Of a DNA stretch of 64,000 nt, positions 8,900 to 16,991 are shown piece by piece. The number at the start of each line of letters is the position of its first letter. Position 1 is the first letter of the stretch. This DNA is from Microbispora sp. H11081 (lineage in GTDB: Bacteria; Actinomycetota; Actinomycetes; Streptosporangiales; Streptosporangiaceae), in contig NZ_JABBWV010000001.1 of NCBI RefSeq assembly GCF_012999535.1, positions 682,001 through 746,000 on the forward strand. The letters run 5' to 3'. Under the pieces are notes generated by a model. The model saw nothing but the letters and a program-made list of their open reading frames with translations. It was not told the origin of the DNA and did no database searches. A program made the translations under genes and the position numbers.

Positions 8900-9195
8900 T
8901 CTTGTAGTTTGTCGCAGCGGTACGGCCTGACCTGCCGATCCACGCTTCGTGATCTTGCAGTGTTCCGCCGCTTCATGCCCTTGAACAGGGAGAACGCCGT
9001 CCGTGATCTTGCAGTGTGCCACCGAGTGCAAGATCACGGACGGTGAAGGCGCAGGTCGGCCGGGCGTACCGGACCCCTCTGCATGATCACGCCGAGTGTT
9101 CGCCCAGGTCAGGGGGGAAGCCTGCGACTAATTGCAAGATCACGGCGTATGGAGGCCGAGGTCGGAGGGTTTCCTGCGACAAACTCCAAGATCAC
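8896..9195. repeat. Array of ~53-bp repeats, head-to-head, stop-to-stop between rpe and dppF
   Basis: Degenerate units share the 5' core GTGATCTTGCAGTTTGTCGC and a later ACCTG. Three units run on the + strand with cores starting at 8896, 8949 and 9003. Four run on the - strand with cores starting at 9195, 9143, 9090 and 9037. Spacings are 53, 54, 52, 53 and 53 bp. The two sets face each other across a hairpin at 8997-9043. The outermost cores supply the TGA stop codons of rpe (8897-8899) and dppF (9194-9192 on the - strand). The spacing is about five helical turns, so cores would lie on one DNA face. This is not CRISPR: whole units, not just spacers, are related, and units occur in both orientations. 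Family identity unknown. Confidence 0.85.
8997..9043. terminator. Perfect 17-bp hairpin at centre of repeat array
   Basis: Arms 8997-9013 and 9027-9043 are exact reverse complements around a 13-nt loop. The arms come from the two facing repeat cores. Located between convergent rpe and dppF, it could end transcription from both sides. There is no U-tract, as is common in actinobacterial terminators. Confidence 0.6.
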
Positions 9196-10223
9196 GCTAG
9201 GGCGGGGTCGAGGACGACGTCTTCGCCTTGGGTGGTGGGCGCCTCGGGGAAGTGGCAGGCGGTGAGGTGACCCTCGCGGTTGCCGCTGAGCCGCACCAGG
9301 GGCGGCACCTCGGTGGCGCACTTGTCCTGCGCCTTCCAGCACCTCGTCCTGAACCGGCAGCCGGACGGCGGGTTGATCGGCGAGGGAACGTCGCCCGCCA
9401 GGCGGATGCGCTCGCGCGGCTCGCTCGACACGTCCGGGTCGGGTACGGCCGACAGCAGCGCGTGCGTGTACGGATGCCGGGGCCGCTCGTAGATCGACTG
9501 GCGGTCGCCGACCTCGACGATCTTGCCGAGGTACATGACCGCGACCCGCTGGGAGAAGTGCCGGACGATCGCGAGGTCGTGCGCGATGAACAGGAACGCG
9601 ATGCCGAGCTCGCGCTGCAGTTCCTGCAGCAGGTTCACCACCTGCGCCTGGATGGAGACGTCGAGCGCCGACACCGGCTCGTCGGCGATGATGAGCTTGG
9701 GGTCGAGCGCCAGGGCGCGGGCGACCCCGATGCGCTGCCGCTGGCCGCCGGAGAACTCGTGCGGGAAGCGGTTGTAGTGCTCGGGGTTGAGGCCGACGAT
9801 CTCCAGCAGCTCCTGGACCCGCTTCATGCGCCCGCCGGGCGGCTCGATGCCGTTGACCTCCATGGGCCCGCGGATGATCGTGCCCACGGTCTGGCGGGGG
9901 TTGAGGGAGCTGTAGGGGTCCTGGAAGATCATCTGGATCTCGGGCCGGATCGGCTTGAGCTGCCTGCGGGAGTGGTGGCTGATGTCCTGCCCCCGGTACA
10001 GGACCTGGCCGGAGGTGGGTTCGAGCAGGCGCGACGCCAGCCGGCCTGTCGTCGACTTGCCGCAGCCCGACTCGCCCACGAGCCCGACGGTCTCGCCCGC
10101 GCCGACCGCGAGGTCGATGCCGTCGACCGCGTGGACGGCCCCGACCTGGCGCCTGATCAGGGCGCCGCCGCGCACGGGGAAGTGCTTGACCAGTCCCTTG
10201 AGCTCCAGCAGTGTCTCGTTCAT
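9192..10223 (-). CDS. dppF: Dipeptide/oligopeptide ABC transporter ATPase, DppF/OppF type
   Basis: One of two nucleotide-binding subunits of a peptide importer, 343 aa, on the inner membrane face. It has Walker A GESGCGKST, Q-loop FQDPYSSLNPRQ, signature SGGQRQRIGVARAL, Walker B LIIADEPVSALD and H-loop AHDLAIV. The C-terminal oligopeptide-transporter extension has the cysteine cluster CRFRTRC...C. ATG 10223 gives the normal N-terminus and an ATGA overlap with dppD. Its TGA stop lies within the terminal repeat unit of the 53-bp array. Last gene of the dppCABDF operon. Confidence 0.93.
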   Translation of the reverse strand: MNETLLELKGLVKHFPVRGGALIRRQVGAVHAVDGIDLAVGAGETVGLVGESGCGKSTTGRLASRLLEPTSGQVLYRGQDISHHSRRQLKPIRPEIQMIFQDPYSSLNPRQTVGTIIRGPMEVNGIEPPGGRMKRVQELLEIVGLNPEHYNRFPHEFSGGQRQRIGVARALALDPKLIIADEPVSALDVSIQAQVVNLLQELQRELGIAFLFIAHDLAIVRHFSQRVAVMYLGKIVEVGDRQSIYERPRHPYTHALLSAVPDPDVSSEPRERIRLAGDVPSPINPPSGCRFRTRCWKAQDKCATEVPPLVRLSGNREGHLTACHFPEAPTTQGEDVVLDPALA

Positions 10224-11320
10224 GCGTCGTCCCCGGTCTGCGTGGTGTCCTTGGCCTGCGCGCCCTCGCCGGCCCGCGCGGTGCGCAGCTCCCTCTTCTG
10301 GTCGAGGGTGAGGTAGCAGGCGTCCCCGTGCCCGGTCTCCGGGGACAGGGACGGCCGCTGGGTGAAGCACAACTCGGGCCCGGCGAGCCGCGGGTAGTCG
10401 CAGCGCGGGTGGAACGGGCAGCCGGACGGCGGGTTGAGCAGGCTCGGGGGAGTGCCGCGCACCGGCATCAGCGGCACGTCCACCGGCGAGTTCAGGCGCG
10501 GCATGGACGACAGCAGGCCCCACGTGTAGGGGTGCCGCGGTTCGCGCAGCACCTCGCGTACGGAGCCGCGCTCGGCCGCCCGCCCCGCGTACATGACCAG
10601 GACGTTGTCGGCGGTGTTGGCGACGACGCCGAGGTCGTGGGTGATCAGGATGATCGACGTGCCGAACTGCTGCTGCAGTTCCTTGAGCAGGTCGAGGATC
10701 TGCGCCTGCACGGTCACGTCGAGCGCGGTCGTCGGCTCGTCGGCGATGAGCAGCTCGGGGTCGCACACCAGCGCCATCGCGATCATCGCCCGCTGCCGCA
10801 TGCCGCCGGAGAACTCGTGCGGGTAGCTGTCCACCCGCTGCTCCGGCTGGGGGATGCCCACGCGGCGGAGCATCTCGATCGCCCGCTCGCGTGCCTCCTT
10901 CTTGCTCGCGCCCTTGTGTTTGCGGTAGACCTCGCCGATCTGCCGGCCGATCGTGTGGAACGGCGACAGCGCGGTCAGCGGATCCTGGAAGATCATCGCG
11001 ACGCGGTTGCCGCGGAGCTTCTCCATCGTGCCGGAGCCCGCGGAGACCAGCTCCTGGCCCTCCAGCCAGATCTCGCCGCCGATCTTCGTGTGGGCGGGGT
11101 CGTGCAGGCCGAGGATGGCGAGGTTGGTCACCGACTTGCCCGACCCGGACTCGCCGACGATGCCGAGAGTTGTGCCCTTCTCCAGATCGAAGGACAGGCC
11201 GTCGACGGCGTGGACGATGCCGTCCTCGGTGCTGAACTCGACGGTCAGGTCGCGGACGGACAGGAACGGCCCGGGGCCGCTCGAGGTCCCCGGCTCGCCG
11301 CTCCACGACACGGTGGTCAC
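10220..11320 (-). CDS. dppD: Dipeptide/oligopeptide ABC transporter ATPase, DppD/OppD type
   Basis: Second ATPase of the peptide importer, 366 aa. Motifs are Walker [11 protein letters not shown]-loop [15 protein letters not shown], signature [14 protein letters not shown], Walker [13 protein letters not shown] and H-loop THDLGVV. The C-terminal motif [12 protein letters not shown] is typical of OppD and can bind a metal cluster in related proteins. The GTG start at 11320 lies 40 bp after dppB. The stop overlaps dppF by 4 bp, implying translational coupling so that the two ATPases are made in equal amounts. Confidence 0.93.
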   Translation of the reverse strand: MTTVSWSGEPGTSSGPGPFLSVRDLTVEFSTEDGIVHAVDGLSFDLEKGTTLGIVGESGSGKSVTNLAILGLHDPAHTKIGGEIWLEGQELVSAGSGTMEKLRGNRVAMIFQDPLTALSPFHTIGRQIGEVYRKHKGASKKEARERAIEMLRRVGIPQPEQRVDSYPHEFSGGMRQRAMIAMALVCDPELLIADEPTTALDVTVQAQILDLLKELQQQFGTSIILITHDLGVVANTADNVLVMYAGRAAERGSVREVLREPRHPYTWGLLSSMPRLNSPVDVPLMPVRGTPPSLLNPPSGCPFHPRCDYPRLAGPELCFTQRPSLSPETGHGDACYLTLDQKRELRTARAGEGAQAKDTTQTGDDA

Positions 11321-11360
11321 TTGCTGCTCCAGTTCCAGGTTCGACTCGGTGGGGCGGGGC

Positions 11361-12341
11361 TCAGCTCAGGCGGACCCGCGGATCGATGAACGCGTAGAGC
11401 ACGTCCACCACGATGTTCAGCAGGACGATCGCCGCCGCGCCCACGATGGTCACGCCGAGCAGCATCGGCAGGTCGGTGTTCTGCACCGCGCGTACGGCCA
11501 GCTCGCCGATGCCGTGCAGGCTGAACGTCTGCTCGGTGATGATCGCGCCGCCCAGGAGCGTGGCCAGGTCGACGCCGAAGATCGTGACGATGGGGATCAT
11601 CGCGCCGCGCCAGGCGAAGCGGAAGAAGACCGACCGGTTCGACATGCCCTTGGCGCGCGCCGTGCGCACGTAGTCCTCGGCGAGCTGCTCGACCATCTGG
11701 GACCGGGTCATGCGCGTGTAGTTGGCGGTGAAGATGATCGACAGGACCACCCAGGGCAGCATCAGGTGGGTGAACCACTCCACCGGGCTCTCGGTGATCG
11801 GCACGTAGGACGGGCGCGGGATCAGCCGCATGGTGTCCACGAGGTAGAACGCCAGCAGCGGCCCGACGAAGTAGATCTGCAGCGACGCCCCGATGACCGA
11901 CGACGCACTGGCGATCTTGTCGAGCGGCTGCCCGACCTTCCACGCCGCGATCATTCCGGTGAGGATGCCGAACGCCAGGATGACCACGGACGCGCCGAGG
12001 GTGAGCGACAGCGTCACGGGGAAGCGGTCGACGATGGCGCCGAAGACGGGCTCCTGGGTGGCGAAGGAGTAGCCGAGGCACGGCGCGGGGCACTCGCCGA
12101 ACTGGACGAACTCGCGGCCCGCGAAGATGCCCACGAGCCAGTGCCAGTACTGCACGAACAGCGGCTCGTCCATGCCGAGGTTGTGGCGGATCAGCGCCAG
12201 CGTCTCGGGCTGGCAGATCTTGCCGCAGAACGCCCGGGCGGGGTCACGCGGGATCGCGTAGAAGAGGTAGAACGTGATCGCGCTGATGATCAACAGGATC
12301 ACGAGGGCGCCGGCGACGCGGCGTGCCAGAAAGCTGGTCAT
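11361..12341 (-). CDS. dppB: Dipeptide ABC transporter permease, DppB type
   Basis: Integral membrane subunit of the importer, 326 aa. The first membrane helix is at residues ~9-28 (VAGALVILLIISAITFYLF), with five more after it. The EAA loop that docks with the ATPases reads EDYVRTARAKGMSNRSVFFRFAWR. A periplasmic segment between helices 1 and 2 has three cysteines (CGKIC, CPAPC region), more than usual for DppB. It follows dppA after a 75-bp gap holding a strong hairpin, which would lower its expression relative to the binding protein. Confidence 0.92.
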   Translation of the reverse strand: MTSFLARRVAGALVILLIISAITFYLFYAIPRDPARAFCGKICQPETLALIRHNLGMDEPLFVQYWHWLVGIFAGREFVQFGECPAPCLGYSFATQEPVFGAIVDRFPVTLSLTLGASVVILAFGILTGMIAAWKVGQPLDKIASASSVIGASLQIYFVGPLLAFYLVDTMRLIPRPSYVPITESPVEWFTHLMLPWVVLSIIFTANYTRMTRSQMVEQLAEDYVRTARAKGMSNRSVFFRFAWRGAMIPIVTIFGVDLATLLGGAIITEQTFSLHGIGELAVRAVQNTDLPMLLGVTIVGAAAIVLLNIVVDVLYAFIDPRVRLS

Positions 12342-12376
12342 GATCTCGCACTTGCTCCTGCGGACGGGCCGGAGGC

Positions 12377-12404
12377 CCGCCGCCCCCCGTGAAGGGGGCG
12401 GCGG
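12377..12404 (-). terminator. Intercistronic hairpin between dppA and dppB
   Basis: An 11-bp all-GC stem (12377-12387 with 12394-12404) closes a 6-nt loop in the dppA-dppB gap. Stems at this position after binding-protein genes often stabilise the upstream mRNA or partly terminate, giving excess binding protein. No T-run follows. Confidence 0.6.
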
Positions 12405-12416
12405 ACCTGGTTGCTG

Positions 12417-14210
12417 CTACTTGACCCAGATGTCGAGCGCGGACTGCTCGCCCTCGATCGGGTCCATCTTGACCCCGCCGAGGCCCGAGCCGTACAGGCC
12501 GAAGTAGGTCTGGTAGTACTCGGGCACGATCGCGGCCTGCTCCATGATCATCTTGTCGATCGCGGCCCAGGCCTTGCCCGCCTCGGTGGCGTCGGTGATC
12601 TTGTTGGCCTTGTCGATGGCCTCGTTGATCTCCGGCACGTCGAGGTGCGTGTAGTTCGGCGCGTTGTCCGCGATCTGGCGGCCGTCGAACTGCGGCTGGA
12701 TCGCGGTCGAGCCGGTCGGCCAGTCGGCCGCCCAGCCGCCCCAGTAGATGTCGAACTTGTTGTCCACCGGGCCGATCGCGTCGTAGTACGTCGTCGGGTT
12801 CAGCGGCTTGGCCACCACCTTGAAGCCGGCCTTGGTCAGCGCCTCCTTGACGGCGACGGTGATCTTCTCCTGGGTCGGCGTCTGGTTGTAGGCGTAGACG
12901 ACGGTCGGGTTGGCGTTGCCCGACTGGGCGAGCAGCTGCTTGGCCGCCTCGGGGTCGCCCTCCGGCTTGGCCAGCTTGCCGTACAGGTCGAACGGCTCGT
13001 AGCCGAGGACGGTCGGGCTCAGCACGGTCGTGGCGATCTTGCCGGTGTTGACCTCGCCACCCTCGATCTGCTGGATCTGCTTGGCCGGCCAGGCGGTGAT
13101 GATCGCCTTGCGGACGTTGACGTCGGTGATCCGCTTGGTGTTGATGTTGTAGAAGGTGGTGAACGGCGTGAGGCCCTGCACCGACCGCTTCATCAGCTCG
13201 GGGTCGCCCAGCACCTCCTGGACGCGCTCGGGCGCGACCGCGTTGTGGAAGGTGAACGCGGTCTTGTCGTTGCCGGTGTCGGCCATGAAGCGCTCGGTGG
13301 TCTGCTGTGCCTGGACCCCGAACTCCATGTGGAACTTGTCCGGGTAGGCGTGCCGGATCGGGTCGGTCTTCGGGTCCCAGTGCTCGTTGCGCTCCAGGTC
13401 CATCGACTTGTCCGTGATGTGGCTCACGATCTTGTACGGACCGGAGGAGAACGGCTGCCTGTCGTACTTCTGCTTGGTGTCGTGCGCCTTGGGTACGGCG
13501 CCGTAGCCGGTCATGGCCACGGTGAAGTTGAAGTCCGGGTGCTCCCCGTTGAGCTTGAAGATCACCGTCTTGTCGTCCGGAGTCTCGATCGTGTCGAGTT
13601 CCTTGCCGTCGTACGGGCCCTTGTACTGGTCGCGGAACGGCTTGTTCGGGTCGGGGACCAGCCAGGTCTCGGCGTAGTCGGGGCCCTCGGTGATGAAGTC
13701 GGCGAACAGGCGCTCGAAGCTGTACTTGATGTCACCGGCGGTGATCGGCGAGCCGTCCTGCCACTTCAGGCCGTCCTTGAGCGTGAACTTCCACGTCTTG
13801 CCGCCGTCGGTGGTGGTGCCGGTGTCGGTGGCGAGGTCGCCGACCAGCTTGATGTCGCCCGAGTCGTCGTGCTTGTACGCCGTCAGCGTCCGGGTGAACA
13901 GCTTGGACACCGAGGAGTTGTAGTTGACGTAGACGCGGCCCGGGTCCAGGTGGCTGAAGTCGTCACGGTCGATCATGTAGACGGTGCCGCCGGACTTGGC
14001 GCCCTGGATCTCCGGGGCGGGGCCCGCGGAGTCCTGGGCGGTGCCGACGGTGATCGCGCTGACCGCCTTGTTCTCGAGCGGCTTCTGGGAGGTGCTCGCC
14101 GCGCCCTGGGGCGCTCCGCCGCCGCCGCCCTGGGCGCAGCCGGCAAGGGCGAGCGCGCCGGCCGCGAGCACGGCCGTCATCGAGGCGAACCGCCTGCTTT
14201 GCGATCTCAT
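12417..14210 (-). CDS. dppA: Peptide-binding lipoprotein, SBP family 5 (DppA type)
   Basis: Extracytoplasmic substrate-binding protein of the importer, 597 aa, anchored as a lipoprotein. The signal peptide is followed by lipobox LAGC with C25, then a Gly/Ala/Gln-rich linker. Family-5 features include TLKDGLKWQDGSPITAGDIKYS, the cluster-5 signature region. The longer than usual N-terminal linker should hold the domain clear of the thick wall. ATG 14210 is chosen because it starts the signal peptide. It lies between the two permease genes (order C-A-B-D-F), unlike the usual A-B-C-D-F. Peptide specificity cannot be read from sequence. Confidence 0.92.
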   Translation of the reverse strand: MRSQSRRFASMTAVLAAGALALAGCAQGGGGGAPQGAASTSQKPLENKAVSAITVGTAQDSAGPAPEIQGAKSGGTVYMIDRDDFSHLDPGRVYVNYNSSVSKLFTRTLTAYKHDDSGDIKLVGDLATDTGTTTDGGKTWKFTLKDGLKWQDGSPITAGDIKYSFERLFADFITEGPDYAETWLVPDPNKPFRDQYKGPYDGKELDTIETPDDKTVIFKLNGEHPDFNFTVAMTGYGAVPKAHDTKQKYDRQPFSSGPYKIVSHITDKSMDLERNEHWDPKTDPIRHAYPDKFHMEFGVQAQQTTERFMADTGNDKTAFTFHNAVAPERVQEVLGDPELMKRSVQGLTPFTTFYNINTKRITDVNVRKAIITAWPAKQIQQIEGGEVNTGKIATTVLSPTVLGYEPFDLYGKLAKPEGDPEAAKQLLAQSGNANPTVVYAYNQTPTQEKITVAVKEALTKAGFKVVAKPLNPTTYYDAIGPVDNKFDIYWGGWAADWPTGSTAIQPQFDGRQIADNAPNYTHLDVPEINEAIDKANKITDATEAGKAWAAIDKMIMEQAAIVPEYYQTYFGLYGSGLGGVKMDPIEGEQSALDIWVK

Positions 14211-14242
14211 GTGGTCCTTCCTATGGGGGAAAGCGCGTGTGG

Positions 14243-15262
14243 TCAGCGCTTGGTCTTGGGGTCGAAGGCGTCGCGGATAGAGTCCCCGAGCAGGTTGAAG
14301 GCGACGACGAAGATCAGCATCGACACACCCGGGAAGATCAGATACGTGACGTCGGAGTGGTAGACGTTCACCCCCACCTGGAACATCCGGCCCCAGTCGG
14401 GGGTGGGTTCCGTCATGCCGACGCCGAGGAATCCGAGGCCGGCCTCCGCGCCCACGAACAGCGGCAGCGCGAGAGTGGCCTGGATGATGATCGGCGTCCA
14501 CAGGTTGGGCAGCAACTCCTTGAAGATGATGCGCCCGGGAGAGGCCCCGGTGACGCGGGCGGCCTCGATGAACTCGCGTGTCCGCAGCGACAGCACCTGG
14601 GCGCGCAGCAGGCGCGCGATCGTGGCCCAGCCGAGGACGGTCAGGACGATGCAGATCGACACGTATCGGAGCCAGACCGGCGTCTCCTCCTCGGGCAGCA
14701 CGATCGCGGCCTCGACGACCGGGAGGAAGACGATCAGGAAGAGCTGCGAGGGGAAGGCCAGCAGTGTGTCGATCACCCGGCCGATCACGTAGTCGGTCTT
14801 GCCGCCGAGATAGCCCGAGGTGATGCCCATCACGACGCCGACGACGGTCGTGATCACCGTCACGATGACGGCGATGCTCAGCGACGTGCGGATGCCGTAC
14901 ACGAGCTGCATGAACACATCGCGGCCCAGGCCCGGCTCGAGGCCGAACCAGAACTCGCCGCTCATGCCGCCGTTGGGGGCGATGGGATAGCCGTACTCGT
15001 TGAGCAGGCCCGGCTGGTTCTGCCCGTACGTGGAGTACGGGTCCTTGCCGTACAGGGCGGAGATCACGGGTGCGAGAAGCGCGATCAGGAAGAACGCGAG
15101 CACGATGATCGCCGAGATCACGCCGGTCTTGTCGCGTCGGAACCGGCGCCACATGAGCTGGCCGGGTGAACGGCCGACGATGGCGGGATCTGACCCGGCC
15201 GGCGGCGTCGCGTCCACGGAGTCCGCGGCGTCGTCGGTCGTGGTCGAGGAGGGGAACGTCAT
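14243..15262 (-). CDS. dppC: Dipeptide ABC transporter permease, DppC type
   Basis: Second permease, 339 aa, first gene of the operon. After a polar N-terminal tail of ~45 residues comes RFRRDKTGVISAIIVLAF and the first membrane helix, typical of DppC, then five helices. The EAA loop is REFIEAARVTGASPGRIIF. The C-terminal LLGDSIRDAFDPKTKR is the family ending. The start ATG at 15262 borders the AT-rich regulatory region shared with the divergent rib operon. Confidence 0.92.
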   Translation of the reverse strand: MTFPSSTTTDDAADSVDATPPAGSDPAIVGRSPGQLMWRRFRRDKTGVISAIIVLAFFLIALLAPVISALYGKDPYSTYGQNQPGLLNEYGYPIAPNGGMSGEFWFGLEPGLGRDVFMQLVYGIRTSLSIAVIVTVITTVVGVVMGITSGYLGGKTDYVIGRVIDTLLAFPSQLFLIVFLPVVEAAIVLPEEETPVWLRYVSICIVLTVLGWATIARLLRAQVLSLRTREFIEAARVTGASPGRIIFKELLPNLWTPIIIQATLALPLFVGAEAGLGFLGVGMTEPTPDWGRMFQVGVNVYHSDVTYLIFPGVSMLIFVVAFNLLGDSIRDAFDPKTKR

Positions 15263-15375
15263 GGTGCGGTGCTCCCGGATGGACCATTAACGATCGGAAG
15301 AGATCCGACTATAGGGAACCCTGGCAACGAATTTTGTGCGGGTCAATCAGTTGAGGCGCGCACTTCGCCACTTGC

Positions 15376-15396
15376 TTACTTTGTTGTGCAAAGTAA
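15376..15396. promoter_or_regulatory. Inverted repeat, possible operator
   Basis: TTACTTTG and its exact complement CAAAGTAA flank a 5-bp spacer. It lies ~115 bp upstream of dppC, a suitable place for a dpp regulator. No regulator gene is adjacent. Confidence 0.4.
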
Positions 15397-15468
15397 ATCA
15401 CCTTGTGTCCTACGACCGCATTGACCTGGGTATATGCGACGCGAGAGACTGCTTATTACATAAATGCT

Positions 15469-15494
15469 GTTGTGTCACAAATTTGTGACACAAC
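15469..15494. promoter_or_regulatory. Perfect 26-bp palindrome, probable operator
   Basis: The half-site GTTGTGTCACAAA is followed directly by its exact reverse complement, with no spacer. It lies ~207 bp from dppC and ~110 bp before the riboswitch. The symmetry suggests a dimeric regulator; it could also form a cruciform or hairpin. The regulator is unknown. Confidence 0.6.
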
Positions 15495-15605
15495 TCGAAC
15501 AAGCCTGAGACTGAACCGTCCGATATGTGTGTGCCGCAGATCACCGCAATCCCGCGCTAGGGCAACGAGCCGGGCATCGCTACACTGTCGGGTAGCAGAG
15601 CAGCG

Positions 15606-15748
15606 TGCTCCGGGGTCGGTGTAATTCCGAACCGGCGGTGACACCCCTGTCCCCAGGGGTGACAGTCCGCGACCCGGCCGAAGCCATCGGCCGGTGGACC
15701 TGGTGTGATTCCAGGACCGACGGTGAAAGTCCGGATGGGAGGAAGCGC
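15606..15748 (+). promoter_or_regulatory. FMN riboswitch (RFN element)
   Basis: The conserved RFN segments occur in order: GGGGTCGGTGTAATTCCGAA, CCGGCGGTGA, the variable hairpin with CACCCCTG/CAGGGGTG, AGTCCGCGACC, a second stem, GACCGACGGTGAAAGTCCGG and ATGGGAGGAAGCG. FMN binding is known to stop transcription or hide the ribosome site of rib genes. Some 136 nt separate it from the ribD start and contain GC-rich stems that could act as the expression platform. It controls the whole ribD-ribH operon. Confidence 0.95.
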
Positions 15749-15884
15749 GCGAACGGGTGGCCTCGCGCCGCCGGGCGGCCATGTGGGCGCACCGGCAGCG
15801 GCGCCGCCCGTGCGGGTGACGCCGAGACCGCGTCCCCGACCATCCCCGGGGCCCGCCGTAGACAACGGCGAGAGGAAGACCGGG

Positions 15885-16991
15885 GTGACCTCAGGGGACA
15901 TCCTTCACATGCGGCGCGCCATCGCGCTCGCCGCCCGGGGCCTGGGCGGCACCAGCCCCAACCCAGTCGTCGGCTGCGTGATCCTCGACCCCGCGGGCGA
16001 GGTCGCGGGAGAGGGCTTCCACGCACGCGCCGGCGGCCCCCACGCCGAGGTCGTGGCGCTCCGCGAGGCGGGCGGGCGGGCCAGGGGCGGCACCGCCTAC
16101 GTGACCCTGGAGCCCTGCGACCACACCGGCAGGACCGGCCCCTGCACCGCCGCGCTCCTGGAGGCGGGCGTGGCCCGCGTCGTGGTCGCCGTCTCCGACC
16201 CCAACCCCGAGGCCGCCGGCGGAGCCGCCACCCTGAGACGGCACGGCGTCGTGGTGGACGAGGGCGTGCTGGCCGCGGAGGCGGAGGAGGGCAACGCCGC
16301 CTGGCTGACCTTCGTGCGGGCCGGCAGGCCGTACGTGACCTGGAAGTTCGCCGCCACGGTGGACGGGCGTTCGGCGGCCGAGGACGGCACCAGCCAGTGG
16401 ATCACCTCGCCCGAGGCGAGGGCCGACGTGCACCGCCTGCGCGCGGAGAGCGACGCCGTCGTCGCCGGCATCGGCACCGTGCTCGCCGACGACCCCCGGC
16501 TCACCGCCCGTGTCCCCGTCCCGCCGCGCGAGGCGCCCGTGCTGCGCGTGGTCGTGGACCCCGGCGCCCGCACCCCCGCCACGGCCCGCGTCCTCGACGG
16601 CGAGGCCCCCACCCTGGTCGCCGTGGCCGAGGACGCCGACATCCCCGCCCACCTGGCCCCGCACGCCGTACGGCTCCCGCGCGTCCCCGGCGGGGTCGAC
16701 CTGCGCGCGCTGCTGGCAGAACTGCACGACAGGCGGATCGTGAGCGTGCTGGTGGAAGGCGGGCCCACCCTCGCGGGCGCGTTCCTCGGGGAGGGCCTGG
16801 TCGACCGGGTCGTCGGCTACCTCGCCCCGGCGCTGCTCGGCGCGGGGCCGGCCGCGCTCGGCCCCGCCGGAGTGTCGACGATCACCCAGATCCACCGGCT
16901 GGAGTTCGCCGAGGCGACCCCCGTCGGGCCGGACCTCAAGCTGGTCCTGCGTCCGAAGTCCCCCGGCCGCACGTTCCCCAAGGAGAGCTGA
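15885..16991 (+). CDS. ribD: Riboflavin biosynthesis deaminase/reductase RibD
   Basis: Bifunctional enzyme of riboflavin synthesis. The N-terminal zinc deaminase acts on the pyrimidinone product of GTP cyclohydrolase II; the C-terminal NADPH reductase reduces the ribose. The zinc site is H53-A-E55 with C78 and C87 (TLEPCDHTGRTGPC). The reductase begins at VTWKFAATVDGR and contains VEGGPTLAGAFL. GTG 15885 is preferred for its GAGAGGAAG ribosome site; ATG 15909 is an alternative. The open frame upstream runs into the riboswitch and is not coding. 368 aa, normal. First gene of the rib operon; one base separates it from ribE. Confidence 0.95.
   Translation: MTSGDILHMRRAIALAARGLGGTSPNPVVGCVILDPAGEVAGEGFHARAGGPHAEVVALREAGGRARGGTAYVTLEPCDHTGRTGPCTAALLEAGVARVVVAVSDPNPEAAGGAATLRRHGVVVDEGVLAAEAEEGNAAWLTFVRAGRPYVTWKFAATVDGRSAAEDGTSQWITSPEARADVHRLRAESDAVVAGIGTVLADDPRLTARVPVPPREAPVLRVVVDPGARTPATARVLDGEAPTLVAVAEDADIPAHLAPHAVRLPRVPGGVDLRALLAELHDRRIVSVLVEGGPTLAGAFLGEGLVDRVVGYLAPALLGAGPAALGPAGVSTITQIHRLEFAEATPVGPDLKLVLRPKSPGRTFPKES

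Larger units (their letters stand above)
15263..15605. other. Divergent regulatory region between dpp and rib operons
   Basis: About 340 bp without a gene and clearly more AT-rich than its surroundings. It holds an inverted repeat at 15376-15396, a perfect 26-bp palindrome at 15469-15494, and a possible -10 (TACACT, 15581-15586) about 20 nt before the FMN riboswitch. No convincing -35 was found for either direction. Confidence 0.7.

Noticed and set aside
8896-9195. CRISPR array
   Set aside because: Spacing is regular, but the conserved core is short, the intervening sequence is itself related between units, units occur in both orientations, and no cas genes are near.
9192-11306. Single 704-residue fused ATPase from the long open frame
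   Set aside because: The upstream part is an out-of-frame shadow of dppD; true dppF starts at 10223 with an ATGA overlap.
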